NCBI RefSeq assembly: GCF_016584085.1
Contig: NZ_NRSJ01000032.1
Coordinates: 1 to 57,732 of the forward strand
DNA length: 57,732 nt
Direction of reading: 5' to 3'
From: Halochromatium glycolicum
GTDB lineage: Bacteria > Pseudomonadota > Gammaproteobacteria > Chromatiales > Chromatiaceae
The translations under genes were made by a program, and so were the position numbers. The notes beneath the pieces were generated by a model. The model had not been told where the DNA came from. It saw only the letters and a list, made by a program, of their open reading frames with translations, and did not search any database. Positions 33,933 through 42,024 of this stretch are shown here, piece after piece. How positions within the stretch are numbered: the first letter of the stretch is position 1; every line of letters begins with the position of its first letter.

Positions 33933-35282
33933 TTGGCCGTTTTCGTTTTGGACAAACAGAAAAGACCGCTGATGCCGTGCTCGGAGAAGCGCGCGCGCCT
34001 ACTGCTTCAGCGCGGGCGCGCGGTGGTGGTGCGTCTGGCGCCGTTCACCATTCGCCTTAAAGATCGCGTGGGCGGCGAGACCCAGCCGCTCCGCGTCAAA
34101 CTCGATCCAGGTAGCAAGACCACCGGCATCGCCCTGGTGCGCGAGACCGAGACCGTTGATCCTGACACCGGCGAGGTGCAACGGGCTGAGCATGTCCTGT
34201 GGCTCGGCGAGCTGGAGCACCGCGGCCAGGGCATCCGCAAAGCCCTCGAGAAGCGGCGCGGCTATCGGCGTGCCCGGCGCTGCCGCAAGACGCGCTACCG
34301 AGCGCCACGGTTCCTGAACAGAACGCGCCGAGCGGGCTGGCTACCACCGTCGCTGCAGCATCGCCTCGATACCACCGCGAGCTGGGTCGCGCGCCTGCGT
34401 CGTTTGACCCCCATCACCGCGATCAGCCTGGAGCTGGTGCGCTTCGATACCCAGGCCATGCAAAACCCCGAGATTTCCGGCGTGGAGTACCAGCAGGGCA
34501 CGCTGGCCGGCTACGAGGTGCGCGAATACCTGCTCGAACAATGGCACCGCACCTGCGCCTATTGCGGTGCCAAGGACGTGCCGCTGGAGATTGAACATCT
34601 CCATCCGCGCTCCAAAGGCGGCTCGAACCGCCTCTCGAACCTGACCCTGGCTTGCCGGCCCTGCAACCGCAAGAAAGCGGATCGGCCCGTGGAGGTCTTT
34701 CTGGCGCGCAAGCCTGAGGTGTTGGAGCGGATCAAGAAGCAGGCCAAGGCTCCTTTGCGCGATGCCGCCGCCGTCAACGCCACGCGCTGGGCGCTGTTCG
34801 CGGCCCTCAAGGCCACCGGTCTGCCGATCGAGACCGGCTCCGGCGGGCGCACCAAGTACAACCGCTCGCGCCTGGCCATCCCCAAGACCCATGCGCTCGA
34901 TGCCGCCTGTGTCGGCCAGGTCGAGCAGGTGCAGGGCTGGAATCGCCCAGTGCTGGCGATCCAAGCCAGCGGGCGCGGGGCCTACTGCCGCACACGCGCC
35001 GATAAGCACGGCTTTCCGCGTGGCTACCTGATCCGCCAAAAGCGCGCCCATGGCTTTCAGACCGGCGATTGGGTGCGGGCTGAAGTACCCAAAGGCAAGA
35101 AGACCGGCGTCCATGTCGGGCGCGTAGCGGTGCGCAAAACCGGTTCGTTCAACATTCAAACGCCGAGCGGGACCGTGCAGGGCCTCTCTCACCGCCATTG
35201 CCGGGTCCTTCAGCGTGCCGATGGCTATGGCTATGTGGTCCAATCCAAACCAAAACGAGGGGAAGCGAGATGGGCGGCCTAA
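33933..35282 (+). CDS. iscB: IscB RNA-guided endonuclease
   Basis: A 449-aa IscB. Domains in order: PLMP motif (FVLDKQKRPLMPCSEKRA, 4-21), RuvC-I (VKLDPGSKTTGIAL, Asp58), Arg-rich bridge helix (about 108-132), RuvC-II (ISLELVRFDTQAM, Glu167), HNH (CAYC, Cys208/211; EIEHLHPRSKGG, His222; CRPC, Cys241/244), RuvC-III (THALDAACV, His320 and Asp323), and a C-terminal domain for scaffold/TAM contacts. All nuclease residues look intact. The TTG at 33933 is preferred over an ATG at 33798, because GGAG lies seven bases before it and the protein then begins at the PLMP domain; the extra 45 residues would translate the RNA scaffold. Confidence 0.92.
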   Translation: MAVFVLDKQKRPLMPCSEKRARLLLQRGRAVVVRLAPFTIRLKDRVGGETQPLRVKLDPGSKTTGIALVRETETVDPDTGEVQRAEHVLWLGELEHRGQGIRKALEKRRGYRRARRCRKTRYRAPRFLNRTRRAGWLPPSLQHRLDTTASWVARLRRLTPITAISLELVRFDTQAMQNPEISGVEYQQGTLAGYEVREYLLEQWHRTCAYCGAKDVPLEIEHLHPRSKGGSNRLSNLTLACRPCNRKKADRPVEVFLARKPEVLERIKKQAKAPLRDAAAVNATRWALFAALKATGLPIETGSGGRTKYNRSRLAIPKTHALDAACVGQVEQVQGWNRPVLAIQASGRGAYCRTRADKHGFPRGYLIRQKRAHGFQTGDWVRAEVPKGKKTGVHVGRVAVRKTGSFNIQTPSGTVQGLSHRHCRVLQRADGYGYVVQSKPKRGEARWAA

Positions 35283-35716
35283 CCGCGCTGCGCGCGGTGC
35301 GTTATCCCTCCCCGGCATGAATGCCGGGGTTTCTCGCGCAAGAACTGATGATGATCACATCCAGTCGTTTGCCATCATCGTAGATCAACCGATCCCGGAC
35401 GCCATGCTCAATGACTGGCTGGATCTGCTGCTCGCGATGTGCGGTCAGGACATGCTGCGTATCAAAGGCATCCTGAACGTCCGCGGCCGCACCCAGCCCA
35501 TCGCGATCCACGGCGTGCAGCATCTGTTCTATCCACCCATTGAGCTACCGGGCTGGACGAGCGAAGACCGGCGCTCAAAGCTGGTGTTCATCACGCGCGA
35601 TGTCCCACGCGCGATCATCGAGGAGACCTTGGAGGCGTTTCTTGCCACTTGGCCCGACGAGGGCCCCACCGCTTGATGTCTTCCAGCCGGGGGTCTGGTT
35701 CGGTCATTGAGATCGA

Positions 35717-36010
35717 CTATTCCACACAATAGCGCACGCGCACGACCCCGTCAGAGACGCCGCCGAGCCGTTTCATCGCCGCCTTGCTCAGGTCCAGCGC
35801 GCGATTGCGCGCCTGCGGCCCGCGGTCGTTGACCCGTACCCTGATAGAACGCCCATTGGAAAGACGCTCGACGCGCAAGACGGTGCCGAACGGCAGGGTT
35901 CGATGCGCCGCCGTCAGCGCCTGCGCATCGAACGCCTCGCCGCTTGGAGTGGTACGTCCGTGGAAACCCTTGCCGTAGAAGCTCGCCTTGCCGATCTCAC
36001 AACCGAGAGC
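35717..36010 (-). pseudogene. RlpA-like double-psi beta-barrel fragment without a start codon
   Basis: Read leftward, the frame gives GSALGCEIGKASFYGKGFHG, TTPSGEAFDAQALTAAHRTL, PFGTVLRVERLSNGRSIRVR and NDRGPQARNRALDLSKAAMK to a stop at 35717. This is the RlpA domain (ASFYG, G.RTA.GE, A.HRTLPFGT, V.NDRGP). A Cys in ALGC could be a lipobox, but no start codon or proper signal is found before it, and upstream the sequence soon turns into receptor fragment. It is likely a gene cut at its 5' end. Confidence 0.7.
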
Positions 36011-36123
36011 CGATCCGATGCGCGCGGCATATCCATCGCAGATCCATTTTCGGCGTTCCGAAGCCGCTCCGGGCCGACCCTCAGCGATACCCCGCCGTCA
36101 ATTGGCGTGCTCTGGGTATAACG

Positions 36124-36234
36124 CTTCGGGCCGGAGCTGCGGGCCTTCGTCTCCGGGTCCTCCAGCGATGCGAACAAATGGAGGGGGCAGGCTCGCTCGG
36201 GCCGCGGCGGAACCCGACCGCGGGTCTCAGCTAA
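36124..36234 (+). pseudogene. 110-bp fragment of a TonB-dependent receptor gene
   Basis: About 85 percent of positions agree with 26428-26538, the middle of the intact receptor (shared CTGCGGGCCTTCGTCTCCGG). The frame is shifted within the fragment. It lies immediately before the toxin-antitoxin promoter, so it marks the other end of the same duplication that left a toxin-antitoxin stub behind the intact receptor. Confidence 0.8.
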
Positions 36235-36299
36235 GCAGCCGCTTTCGCGGCGGTCCTCTCGTGCTACACTGATCTCGTGAAACCGTGTGAGAGGCAATC

Positions 36300-36536
36300 A
36301 TGAGCAACCTGACCATCAGCGTTCCCGCGGACGTGCTCAAGCGCGCGCGCATTCGCGCAATCGAGGAGGGGGTATCTGTCAACGCCGTCCTGGCTCGCTA
36401 TCTTGAACGGTGGGCGCAAACCGACGAGTTGAGGCGGCGCCGGCAGAACGCCGCCGACCGCCTCGTGCAGCTCGCCGAGCAATCGCAAGCGGGCAGCGGT
36501 GGCCGCCGTTGGTCCCGGGATGAGCTTTATGAGTGA
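36300..36536 (+). CDS. Ribbon-helix-helix-type antitoxin
   Basis: A 78-aa protein. The N-terminus MSNLTISVPADVLKRARIRA, then EEGVSVNAVLARYLERWA is a ribbon-helix-helix DNA-binding domain; the basic and acidic tail (residues 45-78) would bind the toxin. It overlaps the PIN gene by eight bases. Such antitoxins repress their own promoter, which lies in 36238-36299. Confidence 0.85.
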   Translation: MSNLTISVPADVLKRARIRAIEEGVSVNAVLARYLERWAQTDELRRRRQNAADRLVQLAEQSQAGSGGRRWSRDELYE

Positions 36537-36951
36537 TGAGGTGCTGTTCCTGGACACGAACGTCCTCATCTATCTATTCGACAACGATGAACCGCGAAAG
36601 CAGAGGATTGCTCAGGCGCTTCTACGCGAGAGTGCCGAACCCCGTCTGAGCACGCAGGTGCTCGCTGAGTTTTACGTGACGGTGACGCGGAAACTCGCGC
36701 GGCCATTGGCACCTGAGCGAGCACTGCAGGCCGTCGATGAATTCCGCGTCTTTCCGGTCGCCGCGCCAACACCAGAACAGGTCCAGCAGGCCATCCGGCG
36801 CAGCATCGATGCCCGCGTCTCGTTCTGGGACGGTCTCATCATCGAGACGGCCCTGGCAGAAGGCGCCCATCGGTTGATGACAGAGGACCTTCAGGACGGC
36901 TGGCGCATCGAAGGGATGCAGGTCACCAATCCCTTCGCTATCGTCAGGTAG
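36529..36951 (+). CDS. PIN-domain toxin (VapC type)
   Basis: A 140-aa PIN-domain ribonuclease. Acidic residues are in place: Asp near 9 (LFLDTNVLIYLFD), Glu in STQVLAEFYV near 43, Asp in ARVSFWDGLIIETAL near 99 and Asp in HRLMTEDLQDGW near 117. Family members cleave tRNA or rRNA when the antitoxin is lost. The start at 36529 overlaps the antitoxin's end; 36520 (MSFMSDEV) is an alternative. No break is visible, so the pair is probably active. Confidence 0.88.
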   Translation: MSDEVLFLDTNVLIYLFDNDEPRKQRIAQALLRESAEPRLSTQVLAEFYVTVTRKLARPLAPERALQAVDEFRVFPVAAPTPEQVQQAIRRSIDARVSFWDGLIIETALAEGAHRLMTEDLQDGWRIEGMQVTNPFAIVR

Positions 36952-37017
36952 AGGTGAATGCCAAGCGAAGAGGTGCTGGCGAGCATTCACCGAACGCTGT
37001 CCTGGGTCAGAACGATC

Positions 37018-37060
37018 ATGGCTGGGTGTAGTCGCGGGTCTAACGCAGTCCGCGAGGTCT
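37018..37060 (-). pseudogene. relic of the 85-aa Zur-cluster protein gene
   Basis: On the reverse strand RGLR-stop-TRDYTQP matches CGLRLTRDYIQQ of the intact gene at 30140-30397, and the bases GTAGTCGCGGGTCTAACGCA agree almost throughout. Nothing more of the gene can be followed. Confidence 0.55.
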
Positions 37061-37100
37061 TGCCGAGGCTGACCGACCCACGCCTGTCACCAAGAGCCTG

Positions 37101-37553
37101 TCACCAAGACAGGGTCTTCACCGTCGGGTCGAACAGAATGCCGAGCACCAGGTCCGGATTCCCCATCTGAACGCCTTCGATGAAGTCGTCCTCGGTGAGG
37201 CCCGCCGCCTTGGCACAGGCCGGACACGCGATCACTAACCCACCATCATTCTCGAACGCCTGCAGCATGTCCTGAATGGACTTGCCCTGCTCCTTCATTA
37301 GTCCGTGCACGTGGGACAGTCGTTTCTTGTCGGCGAGGTAGATGCCGCGCACATTGAGCCAGATCGCCACCGGCTTATGGCCTTGTTTTAGCACGCGCTC
37401 ATGCGCGAACTGGATCGCCATGGCCGCCGCCCAGGTGTCATCGGTGGTCAGGTTGACGAATAGTCCGCCTTTGGACTCCTCGGCCTGGGCGTTCCAGGAC
37501 AAGCCCGTCAACGACAACAGCAAGACAAACGTCAGCAAGAATCGATTCTTCAT
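37101..37553 (-). CDS. Exported DsrE-family protein
   Basis: A 150-aa protein with a clear signal peptide (MKNRFLLTFVLLLSLTGLSW...AQA). The mature part is a DsrE/DsrF-like fold: FVNLTTDDTWAAAMAIQFAH, VAIWLNVRGIYLADKK, QAFENDGGLVIACPACAKAA and NPDLVLGILFDPTVK. The Cys pair in CPAC may bind sulfur or metal. Secreted DsrE proteins lie next to copper and sulfur-related genes in related bacteria. The start ATG at 37553 places the signal at the N-terminus. It lies 26 bases after the receptor gene on the same strand, so they form an operon. A broken relative is at 56454-56640. Confidence 0.85.
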   Translation of the reverse strand: MKNRFLLTFVLLLSLTGLSWNAQAEESKGGLFVNLTTDDTWAAAMAIQFAHERVLKQGHKPVAIWLNVRGIYLADKKRLSHVHGLMKEQGKSIQDMLQAFENDGGLVIACPACAKAAGLTEDDFIEGVQMGNPDLVLGILFDPTVKTLSW

Positions 37554-37579
37554 CGTCAATCTCCGATTGGTTGAGGTGA

Positions 37580-39940
37580 TCAGAAGCGGTAGCTTAACGC
37601 CGCGTACAACGAGCGACCTGGTCCCGGCACAGCGGTGCCCCACTGCGGCTGATTCGGCGCCGGCGGAATGGTCATGGTCGTGCCCTGGCCAACGTAAGCG
37701 CCACCCAGGGGCAGATCGTAGAAGCGGTCGAACAGGTTCTCGACCCCCAGCTCCAGGGTCCAGCGCTTGGTCTGATAGCGGCTGCGCAGGTGCAGCAGCG
37801 CATAGCCGGCCGTCTCGATCTCATTGCGCACCTGCGAGACCTCGTCCTTGGCAGCGACAAACTCGCCTTCCAAGGCATTCTGCCACCGGCCCTTGGTCTG
37901 GGTCAGGACCAGCGTCGCGTTCGGCGGCATGATGTTGTAGAGATTATCCCCGGTGTCCTCATTCTTGCCGCGCGTGTAGCTCGCCACAAGCTGCGCGCTG
38001 AAGGCGCCATAAGGGGTGTCATCCGCCAGGAGGAGGTCTGCGGAGAGATCGACGCCATAGAGTTGGGCCGATTGATTGGCGTATTTGAGCACGGTGAAAT
38101 CATCTGCCACCGGCACCGTTCGCGGGGCATTGGTCGACGCATCCCACTGCACCGCATCGATGTAGTCCTGCACGTAGGTGAAATAGGGGGTGATCCGGAG
38201 GCCCCAGCGTTGCTCGCCGGCATCATGCCAGTCGGCGGTGATGCTCAGCGTGCGCGCGACCTCCGGCTTCAAGTCGAGGTTACCGATGTAGCCATTGCCG
38301 TCCCCGACGAAGTTGTTCATCAGCGCCACCATCTGCCAGGTCGACCAGGTATAACGCTCGTAGAGGTTGGGTGACCGGGTCTTCTGCCCCAGTCCGATCT
38401 CGTAGCGTTGCATCGCGTCCGGTGTAAAACGCGCAAGCCAAGCGAGGTCCCAGTTGTGATCGGTCTTGGAACGCGAGCGGCTGTTGAACAGCACCGCATC
38501 GCGGGTTTGGTTGGCGCGTCCGCCGGTCCCGCTCGTCGGCGGCGCCGCCAGGTTGTAGCCGCTCACTGGGCCGGCATCCATCTGCACCGCTTCAAAGCGG
38601 AGGCCAAGGAGGTGGGTCCAGCGTCCCTTTGTGAGCTCCCATTCACCAAACGCCGCGTAACGATCGCGCTGACCGTCATTGATATTGTCGAAGGTATAGG
38701 GCCACATGCCCGCCCCGGACGGGGACCAGTAGTCATCAAGGCGATAACGCTGATAGTCGGCTCCGACGCGCAGGAGGTCGTCCTGGCCGACCGGGATCTC
38801 AGCGTTGACGGTGAAGCCGAAATTGCTGCTGTCGGTCTCCATCGGCATGCCTGCCGCACAGCCGACCATCATGCCGTTGACCATCCTGACACCCGATATC
38901 GGCGAGCAGGGCATGCCGTTCAACGCCGTATTGCCGCCAGAGCCCAGAGGCGGCTGACCAGGCCCGTACCAGAAGCGCTTGTCGTCGCCGAAGTTCATCT
39001 CGTGCCGCGTCTGCTGGTAGTAGACGCGTGCGTTGAGCCTTCCCCAGGCCAGATCACTGGCATAACCCAGGTTGAACTGGTCGCTCTGATTGCTGGTCAT
39101 CTCCATCCGTTGGTTCGGAAAGCCCTCATAGGGAATATCCTGGCGGTCGTAGCTCAAATCCAGCAGCGTGCGCCCATCCGTCCAGGCCAGGGTGAGCGAC
39201 TGGTTGCTGGCCTCGTAGGCGGTGGAGCCGACCTCGTCGCGATCCAGGGTATGGCCCGCTCGACCGGTGAAGTCGTAGTCCTTAAAGTTGCCACCAGCGC
39301 GATAATTGTCGGCTTGTGTGTAAGCACCCGTATAGTTGAGGCTCAGCTGCTCGCTGGCGACCGTTGCGGATAGATTGCCACCCCAGCTGTCGCCATTGCT
39401 GCGGTAGAAGGCGCCCATCTCTCCTTCGACCAGTCGCTCTCCCGACTTGGCAAAGGCGGGCGGCGCAGACTCGACCACGATGGTGCCGCCAATGCTGTCG
39501 CCGCCGACGCTGACCGGGGTGACGCCGGCAAAGACCTCGATGCGTCCGACCGCTGTTGGATCGATGTAGGACATGGGCGGATTCATGTGGTTGGGACAGG
39601 ACGCCAGCAGGTCCATCCCATCCACGGTGGTGCGCAGACGTTCATCCGCCAGACCACGGATGGCGGGCAGACTGGAGACGCCGCCGGCGCCATAGGCACT
39701 GACACCGGGCAGGCCGGTCAGGAGCTTAGCGCTATCGCTGGTTCGCGCGCGCTGGGGCGCGATCGCACTCGGGCCGAGACTGAACGAACGGCCGACAGGA
39801 GGTTCCTCAGGGGCGGTCACTAGGATCGGCTCAAGGAGCGCGGGCGCATCCGTGTCGAAACCTGTCTGGGCAGCCAGGTTAGGTGCGGCCACAAGGGAAA
39901 GACCTGCGGCAACGAGCTGGAAACGGTTATGCATTGTCAT
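37580..39940 (-). CDS. TonB-dependent receptor with Cys/Met-rich plug, possibly for copper
   Basis: A 786-aa receptor. The signal is residues 1-24 (SLVAAPNLAAQ); the plug has LLTGLPGVSAYGAGGVSSLP, then DGMDLLASCPNHMNPPMSYI and RIEVFAGVTPVSVGGDSIGG; the barrel ends AALSYRF. The CPNHMNPPM segment lies where OprC/NosA-type copper receptors have M-x-P-P, and there are further Met/Cys-rich loops (NGMPCSPISGVRMVNGMMVG), which suggests Cu(I)/Cu(II) or another soft metal. The substrate is inferred. It is transcribed with the DsrE gene. Confidence 0.8.
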   Translation of the reverse strand: MTMHNRFQLVAAGLSLVAAPNLAAQTGFDTDAPALLEPILVTAPEEPPVGRSFSLGPSAIAPQRARTSDSAKLLTGLPGVSAYGAGGVSSLPAIRGLADERLRTTVDGMDLLASCPNHMNPPMSYIDPTAVGRIEVFAGVTPVSVGGDSIGGTIVVESAPPAFAKSGERLVEGEMGAFYRSNGDSWGGNLSATVASEQLSLNYTGAYTQADNYRAGGNFKDYDFTGRAGHTLDRDEVGSTAYEASNQSLTLAWTDGRTLLDLSYDRQDIPYEGFPNQRMEMTSNQSDQFNLGYASDLAWGRLNARVYYQQTRHEMNFGDDKRFWYGPGQPPLGSGGNTALNGMPCSPISGVRMVNGMMVGCAAGMPMETDSSNFGFTVNAEIPVGQDDLLRVGADYQRYRLDDYWSPSGAGMWPYTFDNINDGQRDRYAAFGEWELTKGRWTHLLGLRFEAVQMDAGPVSGYNLAAPPTSGTGGRANQTRDAVLFNSRSRSKTDHNWDLAWLARFTPDAMQRYEIGLGQKTRSPNLYERYTWSTWQMVALMNNFVGDGNGYIGNLDLKPEVARTLSITADWHDAGEQRWGLRITPYFTYVQDYIDAVQWDASTNAPRTVPVADDFTVLKYANQSAQLYGVDLSADLLLADDTPYGAFSAQLVASYTRGKNEDTGDNLYNIMPPNATLVLTQTKGRWQNALEGEFVAAKDEVSQVRNEIETAGYALLHLRSRYQTKRWTLELGVENLFDRFYDLPLGGAYVGQGTTMTIPPAPNQPQWGTAVPGPGRSLYAALSYRF

Positions 39941-40316
39941 GTCATCGATCGAGCAGCATTCTTGGGAAGCCGGCACCCTCAGCCAGCGCTGGCCAGGGCA
40001 GCCAATTCGGCGCGCCAACGTTGATTAGTCGAGCAGCCGAAGGGGCCTAAGGCATTTCCTGTGCCATATTTTTATTTCTTTTAAAACAGAGTGTTAAAAG
40101 GGGTTACAGGGCGGAGCCGTTCACTGATCGTGGTCAGCTCACACAGAAGAAGTCGGCATTTCACACAGTGTTCAGGGGCTGAACGGTGTCTGCGTCGTGG
40201 CGTTCAGGACGGCAGCAAGATGGCAGCAGGACACTAATCGATGCCTCGCTATTCGATGCCTCGCTATCGCCGGTTCGACCCCAGCCACTCGCCTCGCACC
40301 GCCCACTGGAGCTAAT
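39941..40316. other. 376-bp divergent promoter region
   Basis: Between the copper-type receptor and the TauE-like gene. It contains an AT-rich stretch at 40060-40105 (TATTTTTATTTCTTTTAAAA), a likely promoter, and a repeated CGATGCCTCGCTAT at about 40239-40267. No known operator was recognised and no gene is seen. Confidence 0.5.
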
Positions 40317-41000
40317 GTGGAGCCCTCACCCGGCCTGTTCCTCTTGATGGGCCTGTTCGGGTCCGTCCACTGCGTGACGATGTGTGGACCGATCGCGGGT
40401 GCCTTAGCGCTGAGCCTACCGACGGAGTGCCGTCACAATCCGCTTCATCTGGCCGCATACCTGGTCGCACTGAGCCTAGGGCGCATCCTGAGCTACGGCC
40501 TGGCCGGCGGCCTTGGCGGTTTGCTGGGATCGGCCATCGCGCAGAATCCGCTCGCTCCTTCCTTGCACGAGCTCCTGCGCGCACTGGCGGCGTTGGTCGT
40601 GATCCTGACCGGCCTCTACCTCACGGGCTGGTTTCCGCGCCTCAAGCAGATGGATCGGCTTGGTGTGCCGATATGGCGACGCCTCGAGCCGCTGCAGCGC
40701 CGCTTGCTGCCGGTGCACTCACACCGACAGGCGGTGCTCTATGGGATGGTCTGGGGCTGGCTTCCCTGCGGGCTGGTCTATTACGCGGTGTTGTTAACCC
40801 TGGCTGCCGATGATCCACTGCAGGGCGCGCTGATGATGAGCCTGTTCGGACTGGGCACGTTGCCGGCGATCCTGGGGTTGGGCTCATTTGTTGGCTGGAT
40901 CGCCGGGCTTGCACGACGCCCAGCTTGGCGGGCAGCGGCGGGTCTGTTGCTATCGCTCATCGGTCTCGTCGGCCTCCTCCTCGGGGGGGACTGGTTTTGA
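40317..41000 (+). CDS. TauE/DsbD_2-type membrane protein (UreH domain)
   Basis: A 227-aa inner-membrane protein with about six TMs. The N-terminal GLFGSVHCVTMCGPIAGALA carries the H-C-x-x-M-C-G-P motif typical of the branch linked to copper delivery and cytochrome oxidase assembly, and a second half has VLYGMVWGWLPCGLVYYAVL. The GTG at 40317 is chosen because GGAG lies just upstream and it fits the family length. Export of sulfite is a generic database name; copper handling is more likely from motif and neighbours. Confidence 0.82.
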   Translation: MEPSPGLFLLMGLFGSVHCVTMCGPIAGALALSLPTECRHNPLHLAAYLVALSLGRILSYGLAGGLGGLLGSAIAQNPLAPSLHELLRALAALVVILTGLYLTGWFPRLKQMDRLGVPIWRRLEPLQRRLLPVHSHRQAVLYGMVWGWLPCGLVYYAVLLTLAADDPLQGALMMSLFGLGTLPAILGLGSFVGWIAGLARRPAWRAAAGLLLSLIGLVGLLLGGDWF

Positions 41001-41067
41001 GCCTGAGCAGGCGCTTGCTATCCTCCATGGTCGGTGGGGCTCAGTCCCCGGCAAGACTGAGTGCATC

Positions 41068-42024
41068 ATGACCTTCGACGACCTGACGCGCGACGCAAGC
41101 CCCGCATTTCTCGACATCATCAACGCCGCGCGGGTGGTGGCCGCGACCGATGTCACCGCGCTCATCTGCGGCGAGAGCGGCACCGGCAAGGAGCTGATTG
41201 CTCGAGCGATGCATGCGCAGAGCCCGCGCTCAGAGGCCCGCTTTCTGTCCATCAACTGCGCATCCTTGACCGAGCAGTTGGCCGACTCGCTCGTATTCGG
41301 CTATCGCAAGGGCGCCTTTACCGGGGCCAACAAGGATCAGTGCGGTTACGTCCGCGCTGCCACGGGCGGAACGCTGTTCCTGGACGAGATCGGCGAATTA
41401 CCGATCGGATCGCAGGCCAAGCTGCTGCGGTTCCTGGAATGCGGCGAATGCTTACCCCTAGGCGAGGTACAGCCGATTCTCGTTGATGTCCGCATCATCG
41501 CAGCCACCAACCGCAACCTTTCCAACGAGGTCGAGGGCGGTCGCTTTCGCCAGGATCTGCTCTACCGATTGAACATCGTGCCGCTGGCGCTGCCCCCGCT
41601 GCGGGAGCGCCAGGAAGAGATCCCGACGCTCTTGCAGCGCTTCGTCGATGAAGCGGCCGAAACCCATCGCCTCAGAGCGCCGACATTCAGTAAGCCTAGC
41701 CTGAAGCTGCTGCGTCAGTACGCGTGGCCGGGCAATGTGCGCGAGCTGCGCAATCTCGCGATCCGCATGACGATCTTGTTCCCCGGTCAGCGGATCGAGC
41801 CATCGAATCTTCCCTTAGAGATACGCTTGCCCAGCCCCGAGCGAACCGATTCAGAGCAGCGTTTGCGGCTTCCTGATGAGGGCCTCGTCATGCACCAGCT
41901 CGAGATCGACCTCATTCGCCAGGCCTTGGCGCGCAGCGGCGGCAATCGCTCGCATGCGGCAAACCTGCTGGGTATCAGCCGTGACACCTTGCTCTATCGA
42001 CTGAAGAAGTACGCGATTGCTTGA
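41068..42024 (+). CDS. Sigma-54-dependent activator lacking a receiver domain
   Basis: A 318-aa AAA+ activator: Walker A GESGTGKE, the sigma-54 contact loop GAFTGA, Walker B GGTLFLDEIGE, the R-finger region FRQDLLYRLNIVPLALPPLR, and a C-terminal Fis-type helix-turn-helix (SGGNRSHAANLLGISRDTLL). There is no N-terminal sensor, as in PspF, so activity must be set by a partner protein or by expression. The ATG at 41068 begins just ahead of the AAA domain. Its target promoter was not found. Confidence 0.9.
   Translation: MTFDDLTRDASPAFLDIINAARVVAATDVTALICGESGTGKELIARAMHAQSPRSEARFLSINCASLTEQLADSLVFGYRKGAFTGANKDQCGYVRAATGGTLFLDEIGELPIGSQAKLLRFLECGECLPLGEVQPILVDVRIIAATNRNLSNEVEGGRFRQDLLYRLNIVPLALPPLRERQEEIPTLLQRFVDEAAETHRLRAPTFSKPSLKLLRQYAWPGNVRELRNLAIRMTILFPGQRIEPSNLPLEIRLPSPERTDSEQRLRLPDEGLVMHQLEIDLIRQALARSGGNRSHAANLLGISRDTLLYRLKKYAIA

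Larger units (their letters stand above)
33652..35342 (+). mobile_element. IscB element of the IS200/IS605 type, without transposase
   Basis: A unit of about 1691 bp consisting of a left-end hairpin (CCGGCC-TGAA-GGCCGG, 33664-33679), a structured non-coding leader, iscB, and a right-end hairpin (CCCCGGCATGAATGCCGGGG, 35310-35329). Such subterminal hairpins are what IS200/IS605 TnpA recognises. No tnpA is present, so movement would need a transposase in trans. The borders given are those that restore the interrupted GTPase frame; they can shift by a base or two. There is no target duplication, as expected for this family. Confidence 0.85.
33144..35676 (+). pseudogene. COG0523 GTPase gene with an internal deletion and interrupted by an IscB element
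   Basis: Piece 1 (33144-33268): N-terminus with TPVTLLTGFLGSGKTTVLNQ (Walker A), ending near TLART. A deletion of roughly 100 codons removes GCICC. Piece 2 (about 33269-33651), in another frame: EAVKQAAMADCLLLTKRDLV, then a His/Asp-rich region ending HAHDVNR. The IscB element follows, then piece 3 (35343-35676): TDDDHIQSFAIIVDQPIPD through LFYPPIELPGWTSEDRRSKL, a complete CobW C-terminal domain. Removing 33652-35342 rejoins pieces 2 and 3 in frame. It starts ten bases after dksA2, so it was the second gene of that operon. Confidence 0.9.
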
